Part shown: positions 8,906 to 16,190 of the stretch, piece by piece
Numbering within the stretch: the stretch's first letter is position 1
Layout: every line of letters starts with the position of its first letter
Virus record (IMG/VR): IMGVR_UViG_3300036834_000211
Location: 1-64,000 of that record
Origin: a virus
Strand: one strand, 5' to 3'
DNA length: 64,000 nt
Notes under the pieces: generated by a model
Databases searched by the model: none
What the model saw: the letters and a program-made list of their open reading frames with translations, nothing else
Told to the model about the DNA's origin: nothing
Position numbers and translations under genes: made by a program

Positions 8906-10306
8906 GTGCTAATAGCCTTCGTCACTACGTGCAAGAACCGTACCTATCACCTGCGCCAGACCCTGCCGAGGAACCTGGACGACAACCCCGACGCCATCTT
9001 CGTGGTACTGGACTACGGCAGCCCCGACGGCCTCCGCGACTACGTCCGATCCGAGCTGGCCGGGTACGTCGAGCGCGGCACGCTGGTCGTCTACAGCCAC
9101 CGGGACGCGCCGATATTTCACATGGCGCACGCCAAAAACATGGCCGCCCGCTGCGCCATGCGCGAGGGAGCGGACGTGCTCGTCACGCTCGACGCCGACA
9201 ACTACGCCGGTTACCGCGCCGACGCCTACCTGGCCCACAAGTTTGGCGTGATCCCAAACCTGTCCTTCCTGTGCCCGGACGTCAGGGCCATTCCCCCGGT
9301 CGGGCAGCGCTACAACGGCGGGAATCCCACGTGGCTCGGCCGAGGGTTCATGGGACGGCTCGCCATGAGGACCAACGACTTCGTCAAGCTCGGCGGGTAC
9401 AACGAGACCTACGACACCTGGAGGGGGGAGGACATCGACTTGCTCGCCCGCGCCCGCCGCCTGGGCCTCGTGGAGGACTCGATCGACAGCGCGTACCTCA
9501 ACGCCATCTCCCACGACTCCGCGGTGCGCTTCAGCGAGTACCCGCACGCCCAGCAGTACGAGAACGACGACGTGTACTCGCGCGTCCGGCTCTCCTACGA
9601 CACGGTCGTGAACTATGGCAACTTCGGCTGCGGGACCGTCTACCGGAACTTCGTCGAGGAGCCGATCCGTCTCGCTCCGATCCCGACGAGGGTGTTTGGC
9701 GTCGGCATGCAGCGGACCGGGACGTCGTCCCTTTGCGAGGCGCTCCGGATCCTCGGGCACGACAGCGCCCACTGGGAGTCCGGAGAGTGGGCGCGCGCAG
9801 TGTGGCAGGAGATGAACATGTGGGGCAGGTCGAGGACCCTGGAGCGGTTCTACGCTGCCTGCGACAATCCCATCCCACTCGTCTACCGGTGGCTCGACGA
9901 GGCGTATCCCAACTCGAAGTTCGTGCTGACCGTACGCGACGAGGGTGACTGGGTCCGGAGCGTCGAGCGGCTCTGGTCGCACGAGACCAACCCGCGCCGC
10001 TGGACCTGGGACTCAGACGGATTCTCGCACAGGGTCCACTCGATGATCTACGGTCAGCCGACGTTCGACCGCGACGCGTTCCTCGAGCGCTACCGCCAGC
10101 ACAACGCGGAGGTGATGTCGTACTTCCGGGGAAGGCCGCGCGACCTGCTGGTCATGGACATGACCAGCCATCTCCGCAGCCGCTGGCCCGAGCTGTGCGG
10201 TCTCCTCGGGGTTGACCGGATACCGGATGTCCCGTATCCCAGCGAGAACGGGACGGACGCGACTAGCGGCAAGCTGCCTGCGTATAATGCTCTGGGATTG
10301 ACCTAA
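8906..10306 (+). CDS. Glycosyltransferase family 2 fused to a sulfotransferase
   Basis: GTG start, 8 bases after GAGGAG. Residues 1 to ~225 look like a GT2 (GT-A fold) transferase: N-terminal MLIAFVTTCKNRTYHL, a DxD-type motif in VTLDADNYAG near residue 96, and GGYNETYDTWRGEDIDLLAR near residue 170 (the ED acceptor-site motif). From ~260 a sulfotransferase-like P-loop domain begins with VFGVGMQRTGTSSL (PAPS 5'-phosphate loop), followed by FVLTVRDEGDWVRS. This predicts transfer of a sugar and of sulfate to one acceptor, probably a glycan or glycosylated protein. Acceptor and direction of benefit to the phage are unknown. Confidence 0.8.
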   Translation: MLIAFVTTCKNRTYHLRQTLPRNLDDNPDAIFVVLDYGSPDGLRDYVRSELAGYVERGTLVVYSHRDAPIFHMAHAKNMAARCAMREGADVLVTLDADNYAGYRADAYLAHKFGVIPNLSFLCPDVRAIPPVGQRYNGGNPTWLGRGFMGRLAMRTNDFVKLGGYNETYDTWRGEDIDLLARARRLGLVEDSIDSAYLNAISHDSAVRFSEYPHAQQYENDDVYSRVRLSYDTVVNYGNFGCGTVYRNFVEEPIRLAPIPTRVFGVGMQRTGTSSLCEALRILGHDSAHWESGEWARAVWQEMNMWGRSRTLERFYAACDNPIPLVYRWLDEAYPNSKFVLTVRDEGDWVRSVERLWSHETNPRRWTWDSDGFSHRVHSMIYGQPTFDRDAFLERYRQHNAEVMSYFRGRPRDLLVMDMTSHLRSRWPELCGLLGVDRIPDVPYPSENGTDATSGKLPAYNALGLT

Positions 10307-10331
10307 CAAGACCGGACAAAAAAGATCACAC

Positions 10332-11390
10332 ATGAATCCACACCGCAGCTACATCAAGTTTCCTCGGTTCTTGGCTTCCGCCTCTCCGTGGACCGTGCCT
10401 GATATCGCCCCCGAGTACGGCTTCCCGCTCGGTACCATGCCGGGCGGCGGGATCATAGCTATCGGCTCGCTCGGTGGTGGGTACCAGCCTACCGATCTGA
10501 GGCAGAACTTCGCGGCCCTCGGCCTCCCCGCTCCTACCGTCGTCGACGTGTCGGTAAGGGGGGCCACTAACTCGCCGGGCAATGCCGCCGACGTCGAGAA
10601 CATGCTGGACCTGGTAATGGCCGGGTCCGCGTACGCCGTCCTGACCGGCCAATCTGCGTTGATACGCTTCTACTCGGCCCCGAACGACGGAACCGCCATC
10701 CAGGACGTCACCAGGCAGGCGGCGATGGACGGAGTGGACGTGCTCTCGTGGTCCTGGGGCCAACCCGAGGTGGGCTGGGGTAAGCAGGCCCTCGACGACA
10801 TGGAGCTAGCTGCCGTTGTGGCTACGCTTGCTGGTACTGTAGTTACCGCCGCCGCCGGCGACAACGACTCCGGCGACGGCGCCTCCGGCTCCAACGTCGA
10901 CGCCCCGGCCAGCTGCCCCCACGTAGTTGGGTGCGGCGGCACCATGCGGCCCCACGGGACTACGAGTCACGCGCAGGAGATCGTCTGGAACGACAACCCC
11001 GGTCAGTCCAACGGCGAGGGTACGGGTGGCGGTTGGTCTAATCACTTCCCCGAGCAGCCCTGGCAGCTCGGTGCACCTCACGGTTCGGGTCGCATGGTCC
11101 CAGACCTCGCGGCTAACGCCGATCCGAATACTGGTTGGAAGCTGTACGTCCAGGGCCGGTGGATAGTGGTTGGCGGGACCTCCGCAGTGGCTCCGCTCAC
11201 GGCTGGCGAGTTCGCCTCATTCGGCAGGAAGCTGGGCTGGGTTCTCCCAAAACTGTGGACGTTCCACATGGCGTTCTGGGACGTCACCAGGGGCAACAAC
11301 GGCATGAACCGAGCGCTGGTCGGTCCCGACGCCTGCTCGGGCCTCGGCGTCCCGCGTGTCGGCCGCCTGGCTACCCACTTTCGCAAATGA
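10332..11390 (+). CDS. S53 family (sedolisin/kumamolisin-like) serine-carboxyl peptidase
   Basis: 352 residues. The Ser-Glu-Asp machinery of the family is visible: Glu89 and Asp93 (ENMLD, four-residue spacing), oxyanion Asp177 (AAAGDNDSG), nucleophile Ser284 in GGTSAVAP, and the preceding VPDLAANADPNTGW. The C-terminal DVTRGNNG ... GLGVP segment matches the family's calcium site. There is no large N-terminal propeptide and no signal peptide, unlike secreted sedolisins. It lies immediately before the muramidase and overlaps it (ATGA). It may degrade envelope proteins during lysis or be a virion-associated protease; that role is inferred. Confidence 0.88.
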   Translation: MNPHRSYIKFPRFLASASPWTVPDIAPEYGFPLGTMPGGGIIAIGSLGGGYQPTDLRQNFAALGLPAPTVVDVSVRGATNSPGNAADVENMLDLVMAGSAYAVLTGQSALIRFYSAPNDGTAIQDVTRQAAMDGVDVLSWSWGQPEVGWGKQALDDMELAAVVATLAGTVVTAAAGDNDSGDGASGSNVDAPASCPHVVGCGGTMRPHGTTSHAQEIVWNDNPGQSNGEGTGGGWSNHFPEQPWQLGAPHGSGRMVPDLAANADPNTGWKLYVQGRWIVVGGTSAVAPLTAGEFASFGRKLGWVLPKLWTFHMAFWDVTRGNNGMNRALVGPDACSGLGVPRVGRLATHFRK

Positions 11391-11974
11391 TCGACGCGAT
11401 CGTCGACCTCTCCCACTGGCAGACCCCGGTCGACTTCGTCGCGCTGAGGAACTCCGGCATCCTCGCGGTGATCCTCAAGGCGACTCAAGGTAGCTCGTGG
11501 GTCGATGCGACGTTTATTCAGAAGCTCCTCGCGGCCCACTCGGCTGGCCTCCTCCTGGGGGCCTACCACTTCGCCGACGCTACTCCGCCGGTGGCTCAGG
11601 TGGACAACTTCCTCACACATGCTAGCGGCATTCAGTTTCTTGCCACTGACTTCGAGGCCAACGGTATGGGTGGTACGGTCTCGACGGCGCAGGCCGCGGA
11701 GATCGTGGCTCGGATCCACTCCGCCCGCGGGCGGACGCCGACGGTGTACATCAATAAGTACGGTCCGAGCGGCAACGACGCCGGGCTGCCGAATTCGATA
11801 CTCAGCCGGTGCGACCTGTGGGTAGCGAAGTACACCACGTCGGCCGTACTACGTCCCACGGACCTGCCGCCCGGCTGGACCAACTGGCGTCTGTGGCAGC
11901 ACGTCGACGCCCCCCTCGACCGCTCTCGGTTCAACGGGACCGCGGACGAGCTGAAGACTTACTGGGATAGTTAG
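11387..11974 (+). CDS. GH25 muramidase endolysin
   Basis: 195 residues, start overlapping the upstream stop (ATGA). The sequence follows the GH25 lysozyme pattern: MIDAIVDLSHWQ at the N-terminus, VILKATQGSSWVD, GAYHFAD, then FLATDFEANG containing the catalytic Asp/Glu pair, and WQHVDAPLDRSRFNGT at the end. It hydrolyses the MurNAc-GlcNAc beta-1,4 bond of peptidoglycan. There is no signal peptide or separate cell-wall-binding domain, so release should need a holin; a candidate lies 220 bases downstream. Confidence 0.9.
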   Translation: MIDAIVDLSHWQTPVDFVALRNSGILAVILKATQGSSWVDATFIQKLLAAHSAGLLLGAYHFADATPPVAQVDNFLTHASGIQFLATDFEANGMGGTVSTAQAAEIVARIHSARGRTPTVYINKYGPSGNDAGLPNSILSRCDLWVAKYTTSAVLRPTDLPPGWTNWRLWQHVDAPLDRSRFNGTADELKTYWDS

Positions 11975-11979
11975 AGAAA

Positions 11980-12177
11980 GTGACTGCTCGCGCTGCCGAC
12001 GACTACGATGCGATCCGTGCTCGCATCCACGAGCTGAGGAACGACTGTGCTGATGATCCAGCGCCCAAGACCGATGGGCGCGTGTGCTTCTGCAGTCGAC
12101 TTCTGGCATACTGCCTAGGTGAAGAATGCGCGCGCCTGCCCGGCCGGCGCAAACCGGGAGAGAATCCCACATCATGA
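11980..12177 (+). CDS. Small Cys-containing protein, doubtful
   Basis: 65 residues from a GTG preceded by AGAGAAA. Begins MTARAADDYDAIRARIHELR, followed by a Cys cluster (CFCSRLLAYCLGEEC). It fills the space between the muramidase and the holin candidate. The helical start and Cys pattern are not those of a known lysis protein. Could be a spurious frame in high-GC DNA. Confidence 0.4.
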   Translation: MTARAADDYDAIRARIHELRNDCADDPAPKTDGRVCFCSRLLAYCLGEECARLPGRRKPGENPTS

Positions 12178-12197
12178 GAATGAGAGACGGCACTTAG

Positions 12198-12389
12198 ATG
12201 AAGGACAGCGTCTACTTCAAGGTCGTCGTGACGGTGTTGATAAGCGCCGTCATCCCGATCGCCACCGCCGTGATGTCGGTGCCCGCCGATCAGCCGTTCA
12301 CGACCCGCAGTATCATCGTCATCTGCGCGGGTGGCGTACTCGCTGCGTGCCACACCGTCCAGAAGATGCTGGAGACACCTCCGTCGTGA
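12198..12389 (+). CDS. Putative holin, two transmembrane helices
   Basis: 63 residues: a short charged N-terminus (MKDSVYFK), helix 1 (VVVTVLISAVIPIATAVM), a turn with DQPFTTR, helix 2 (SIIVICAGGVLAACHTV), and a short polar tail. Size and layout fit a class II-type holin. It lies just downstream of the GH25 endolysin and its TGA overlaps the GTG of the next gene. No sequence family is recognised, so the call rests on topology and neighbours. Confidence 0.6.
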   Translation: MKDSVYFKVVVTVLISAVIPIATAVMSVPADQPFTTRSIIVICAGGVLAACHTVQKMLETPPS

Positions 12390-13204
12390 TAGAGTTCTAT
12401 TACTGCGCAACATGCAACAAAACCACTCGGCACGACCATCCCCACGATGCAGCCCACGGCATCGAGGGCACGCACATGGCCAACACGGAGCGCTTCGTCT
12501 GCTCGGAGTGCGAGAGGGTCACGTACGCCTCGTCCGGAGCCGAGTCTGGCTTCAGGTTTCTCCTGGACAAGGTGTGCCCGGTGCTGCTCCCACTACTCAC
12601 CGTCCTGGCTCTCTCCGCTTGCGCCGGCCAGCAGCTGACTCCTCCCCCGCAGCCCACTGCCGCGTACGTCGAGGCCGCGCTGACCGACCTCGCTCAGATA
12701 CAGGGAACTCCCCTCCAGGTGTGGCGCGCCGGCAACGGCGCGGTCCGTGCGGCCTGCTATGCCTACTTGAACCAAGCTGCTTCACGCAACGCGAGCATCA
12801 GCTTCGGCAGTTCCGCTGCGGGGGTTCTGGGTGCCGGTCTGTCGGTCGTCAACCCACTGGCCGGCGTCGCCTCGTCGCTGGTGCAGACGCTCCTAACTGC
12901 CTTCCAGTCGAGTGGAGCCATTCCATACACGACCGAGACGTCGACGATCATCGTCAACGCGATGAACGCGGAGGAGGACGCCGTCGAGGCGTCGCCTCCG
13001 GCCGATGCGGCGCAGGCACTGAGTTACGTCAACGATCAGTGGTTTAACTGCTCCGCCGGCGGATACCAGATCTTGGTGACTAAGAGCATCGCCACCGCGC
13101 AGATCGGGGTCGCGACAACCAGGGTCGCCCCGCTCCAGTCTCGCGCGGCCGGAGGAGGTATAATGGGCGTGGGCCGACCGGTAATAACGGTTAACGGACG
13201 GTGA
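12386..13204 (+). CDS. Zinc-ribbon / lipobox protein, possibly two nested start sites
   Basis: From the GTG at 12386 the product begins with a Cys4 zinc-ribbon pattern (CATC ... CSEC) within the first ~45 residues. A hydrophobic stretch with a lipobox, TVLALSACAGQQ, then occurs near residue 78, followed by a Pro-rich stretch (LTPPPQP). An in-frame GTG at 12572 would give VCPVLLPLLTVLALSAC, an ideal lipoprotein signal at the N-terminus. The remaining ~200 residues have a small hydrophobic Ala/Ser/Gly segment and no known domain. Location behind the holin and the Pro-rich lipoprotein start recall an outer-membrane spanin, but it is longer than usual. Confidence 0.5.
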   Translation: MIEFYYCATCNKTTRHDHPHDAAHGIEGTHMANTERFVCSECERVTYASSGAESGFRFLLDKVCPVLLPLLTVLALSACAGQQLTPPPQPTAAYVEAALTDLAQIQGTPLQVWRAGNGAVRAACYAYLNQAASRNASISFGSSAAGVLGAGLSVVNPLAGVASSLVQTLLTAFQSSGAIPYTTETSTIIVNAMNAEEDAVEASPPADAAQALSYVNDQWFNCSAGGYQILVTKSIATAQIGVATTRVAPLQSRAAGGGIMGVGRPVITVNGR

Positions 13205-13216
13205 CTGAGGAGAACA

Positions 13217-13405
13217 ATGATGACACACAGCGCGGAGGTCATCAACCTGGCGAGTGTCAAGGCCAAGCGAGAGCGAATCAGGCGGCAGACCCCGGAGGGT
13301 CTCGTGGTGTCTGGGTGGCTGCTCGCCTCCATGGGGCTCGGAGTGATCGTGTGGGTCGGTGCGTGGATGATCGCGATGGGGATGTGGGGTATGGTGTCGG
13401 ATTGA
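13217..13405 (+). CDS. Small single-span membrane protein
   Basis: 62 residues after a strong ribosome site (GAGGAG, 6 bases upstream). The first 30 residues are basic and polar (ASVKAKRERIRRQTPEG); a hydrophobic helix rich in Gly, Met and Trp forms the C-terminal half. Cytoplasmic N-terminus, membrane C-terminus. Its TGA overlaps the TTG start of the next gene. Function unknown; an additional lysis or holin-modulating role is possible from position only. Confidence 0.55.
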   Translation: MMTHSAEVINLASVKAKRERIRRQTPEGLVVSGWLLASMGLGVIVWVGAWMIAMGMWGMVSD

Positions 13406-14301
13406 TCGAGTCTCAAATCGACCTACTGCTGTACTGGGTGCGCGAGCGCGAGAAGATCCGCGTTCTCAAGGAATCCGGCCTGCCCCCACCCTGGACGTCC
13501 GATCTGATCTTCCGAGAGTGGAAGTTCTGCAACGTTCGGCGTGAGGACGACCGCGTTACCCGCTGGATCAAGTCGGAGATCCGCGATCGGTTCGCCGGCC
13601 ACGAGCATCTCTGGTTCATGCTCTGCGCGGCGCGGATGATCAATTGGCCCGACACCCTCGACGTGCTGATGGGTAGCTCGCTGGCAAAGAGGTATCCCAA
13701 CGCGTGGCCGGACTCCCCGGACTTCGTACCAGCGCGCATGGGTGACGCCCTCGAGGACCTTAAGTTGCTAAACCTGAAGGTCTTCACCGGGGCCTACATC
13801 GTTCCCGCCCCGACCATGTCAGGTCAGACCAAGGGCAGGTACGTCGCGGAGCAGGTGCTGGGCAACCTGTGGTGCAGTGAGCCGCTGAGGAAGTGGTTTG
13901 CCTCTCCGGTGGGCAGGACCCTGGAGCGCACGCACCTCATGCTGACCTCCTATCGGGGCTGGGGTCCCTTCCTCGCCTACCAGGCGGTGGTGGACATGCG
14001 CTTCACATCGCTGCTGTCCTCCGCGCCCGACGTCGGGACGTGGTGCGCCTGCGGACCGGGGACGATCAGGGGGCTCAATAGGCTTGCCGGACGTCCACTG
14101 GCTGCCCAACCCAATCGAGACCAGCTCTTGCGAGAGGTCCTCGAGCTCTACCCGATCGTCGTACGTGCGACCCGAGTGTCGATGGACCTGAGCGACGTGC
14201 CGAACGTCCTCTGCGAGTTCGACAAGTACTCGCGCGTGAAGCTGTGCCAGGGGACGCCCCGCGCTAGGTACTCGGCGGTAGCAGTCCACGCGCTGTTCTG
14301 A
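13402..14301 (+). CDS. Thymine-hypermodification family protein (aGPT-Pplase / 5-hmdU DNA kinase helical domain)
   Basis: TTG start in a TTGA overlap; 299 residues. It carries the pattern of the alpha-glutamyl/putrescinyl-thymine pyrophosphorylase superfamily described in phage DNA base hypermodification: WFMLCAARMINWPDTLDVL, VFTGAYIVPAPTMSGQTKG, SYRGWGPFLAYQAVVDMRF, CGPGTIRGLNRLAG and the C-terminal CEFDKYSRVKLCQGTPRARY. Members act on 5-hydroxymethyluracil in DNA, adding phosphate or exchanging a pyrophosphoryl group. No 5-hmdU-synthesising enzyme lies in this window, so partners would be elsewhere. Whether it is the kinase or the pyrophosphorylase clade is not decided here. Confidence 0.72.
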   Translation: MIESQIDLLLYWVREREKIRVLKESGLPPPWTSDLIFREWKFCNVRREDDRVTRWIKSEIRDRFAGHEHLWFMLCAARMINWPDTLDVLMGSSLAKRYPNAWPDSPDFVPARMGDALEDLKLLNLKVFTGAYIVPAPTMSGQTKGRYVAEQVLGNLWCSEPLRKWFASPVGRTLERTHLMLTSYRGWGPFLAYQAVVDMRFTSLLSSAPDVGTWCACGPGTIRGLNRLAGRPLAAQPNRDQLLREVLELYPIVVRATRVSMDLSDVPNVLCEFDKYSRVKLCQGTPRARYSAVAVHALF

Positions 14302-14315
14302 GGGGGGTTTCCCAC

Positions 14316-14630
14316 ATGCCGATGTCTCCCGCCGACGTCCAGAAGTACGACCGATTCCGCGGGGGCGCTCGAGCCCGCGGTTACGATGCTGACTGGGACC
14401 GAGCTAGGAGGGCCCACGCCGCGGTTGAGCCCCTGTGCCGGCGTTGTGCCCAGCGCGGCTTGGACGTGCCCATGAGCGTGGTCGACCATATCGTCCCTAT
14501 CCCCGTGGCCCCCGAGCTCCGCCTCGAGGACGGCAACTTGCAGAGCCTATGCCACACTTGTCACTCTGCCAAGTCTCGGGAGGATCGCAGGCGATGGCCG
14601 CTGCTGGTTGGACGAGCGTGGGCGCTGTGA
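14316..14630 (+). CDS. HNH endonuclease, terminase-associated
   Basis: 104 residues, ATG with an AGGGGGG ribosome site. The fold is clear: CRRC at residues 44-47, VVDHIVPI with the catalytic His, the Asn of DGNLQSLCHTCHSAK and the second Cys pair CHTC. Small HNH proteins of this kind are typically encoded next to terminase in phages that package by cos or headful cutting, and assist the large subunit. Position two genes upstream of the small subunit fits this. Confidence 0.88.
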   Translation: MPMSPADVQKYDRFRGGARARGYDADWDRARRAHAAVEPLCRRCAQRGLDVPMSVVDHIVPIPVAPELRLEDGNLQSLCHTCHSAKSREDRRRWPLLVGRAWAL

Positions 14631-14866
14631 CGGACTGTCAGCTCGTCAGGCGCGCTCTCTGCGATGCGATCAACTGGCAGGAGAGTCTGGCCAGTGCGTA
14701 CTTCAAGGGAGCACCCGAGCACACCGAGGCGACGGACCTAGCTAGGTCCTACCGCAGGTTGATGAAGAAGCGATATGGTGAGTCTCGCCTGCCGATGGAG
14801 ATCGCCACCGAGGGGATGGAGTCCATCAGCATCCAGGAGCTGTCACGGCGCCGGTCCGGCTCATGA
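14627..14866 (+). CDS. Small conserved-looking packaging-region protein, unknown
   Basis: 79 residues from a GTG in a GTGA overlap with the HNH gene; its own TGA overlaps the next ATG. Mostly helical: LVRRALCDAINWQESLASAY, DLARSYRRLMKKRYGES. No family recognised. Being sandwiched between the HNH nuclease and the terminase small subunit, it may help packaging. Confidence 0.6.
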   Translation: MTDCQLVRRALCDAINWQESLASAYFKGAPEHTEATDLARSYRRLMKKRYGESRLPMEIATEGMESISIQELSRRRSGS

Positions 14867-15846
14867 GGAGGACGCCCAGGTTCCGCCGGCGTACTCCCTT
14901 ACCCCCACCGGGTCAGCAGGTCAGGACCACCGGCTTGATCAAGGTGGGAGGCGAGTGGCTGCCACCCAGGGACGCCGGATTCCTGACTGAATATCTAAAG
15001 CATTTCAATGGGATGCGGGCTGCTCAATCCCTCGGAATAGTGCCGGGGACGTCTGGCTTCGCAGCGACGGAGTTTCTGAGGAAGCCTAAGGTTAGACTCG
15101 CTCTGAGGGGAGCGCTCGAGGAGAGGCGGATCAGGGCTGATGTCCAGGTCGACGAGGTTGCCAGATACTGGTACGACATCGCCACAGCAGACCCCAGGGA
15201 GCTGTCGCAGATCGTCTACGTCCCATGCAGATACTGCTGGGGCATTGATCACCAGTACCAGTTCACGGACGGCGAGATGCGGACCGCCGGACAGGCTCAC
15301 CTGTCTCAGCAGTTGAGGATCCCCATCGGCGATCGTATTCCGTTCGACGAGCTGGGTGGAGCGGGCTACACGATCAATCGGTATCCGATGCGCGGACCGG
15401 ACTGGGCGTCCAGGATCGAGCGGATATACGCCGCCATGGGCGTCCCCATATCGGAGGGCCTGGAGGCGAATTCAGATCACTCCTGCCCGGAGTGTCACGG
15501 CGATGGGGAGCACAGAGTCTGGATTGCCGACACGCGCCACCTGTCTAAGGCGGCTGCCCGCCTGTACTCCGGCGTCCGCGTCACCCGGGAGTCGGTCGAG
15601 GTCAAGACACTCGATCGGATCGCTGCCATGGACAAGTTCGAGCAGCTGACCGGGATGATCAAGCCGAGGCGGATGAAGTTTGGATTCAACCTGGATGAGC
15701 TCAACGCCGAGGAGCTGGACGCGCTGCTCGACGAGGCTCGGAGCCGGGGGCTGCTCAGCGACGACGAGATCACCCGCGGACAACTCATCGACGCGACGCC
15801 GTCTCAGTCCGGGGGCCAGCGTACACCAGTTGAGGAGGAGGAATGA
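14863..15846 (+). CDS. terS: Terminase small subunit with zinc-binding insertion
   Basis: 327 residues. The N-terminal half follows the Terminase_2 DNA-binding pattern (FLTEYLKHFNGMRAAQSLGI, then ATEFLRKPKVRLAL), a helix-turn-helix that recognises the packaging site. A pair of Cys motifs (CRYC near residue 125, CPEC near 207) flank a central region and probably bind zinc, as in other phage small subunits that interrupt the fold this way. The C-terminus is acidic (PVEEEE). It recruits the large subunit to phage DNA. Confidence 0.85.
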   Translation: MRRTPRFRRRTPLPPPGQQVRTTGLIKVGGEWLPPRDAGFLTEYLKHFNGMRAAQSLGIVPGTSGFAATEFLRKPKVRLALRGALEERRIRADVQVDEVARYWYDIATADPRELSQIVYVPCRYCWGIDHQYQFTDGEMRTAGQAHLSQQLRIPIGDRIPFDELGGAGYTINRYPMRGPDWASRIERIYAAMGVPISEGLEANSDHSCPECHGDGEHRVWIADTRHLSKAAARLYSGVRVTRESVEVKTLDRIAAMDKFEQLTGMIKPRRMKFGFNLDELNAEELDALLDEARSRGLLSDDEITRGQLIDATPSQSGGQRTPVEEEE

Positions 15847-16190
15847 AACTAGACCGCAACATACCGGGTAACGGTGGGCGCGGGAAGTACGCGCTGTTGC
15901 TCATCCGACGGCTCACCGAGATACGATCAGGTAATCTGGCCCTCGGGGTACCCATCGGTGCAGTCGAGGAGGCCGTCCGGCTCCTCGACAGCGTCGGCGC
16001 GATCGACTGGGGCGAGGTCGGCTCCGACGGCGAGTTCTTCCTGATTCGGCTCAAGGACGCCCACGCCGGGGTCGCGCTGTCGGCCTACGCGATGCACGCG
16101 ACGGCGAGTGACCTGGAGTACGCGCGAGACGTGTTGGAACTCGCTCAGCGCGCCGGGAAGAACCACCCCGGCTGCAAGATGCCGGATTGA
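15843..16190 (+). CDS. Hypothetical protein between terminase subunits
   Basis: 115 residues, starting in an ATGA overlap and ending directly against the GTG of the large terminase. Helical with a basic start (GGRGKYALLLIRRLTEIRSG) and a winged-helix-like middle (GAVEEAVRLLDSVGAIDW then FFLIRL). It could be a small DNA-binding accessory factor, but no family is recognised. Confidence 0.6.
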   Translation: MKLDRNIPGNGGRGKYALLLIRRLTEIRSGNLALGVPIGAVEEAVRLLDSVGAIDWGEVGSDGEFFLIRLKDAHAGVALSAYAMHATASDLEYARDVLELAQRAGKNHPGCKMPD

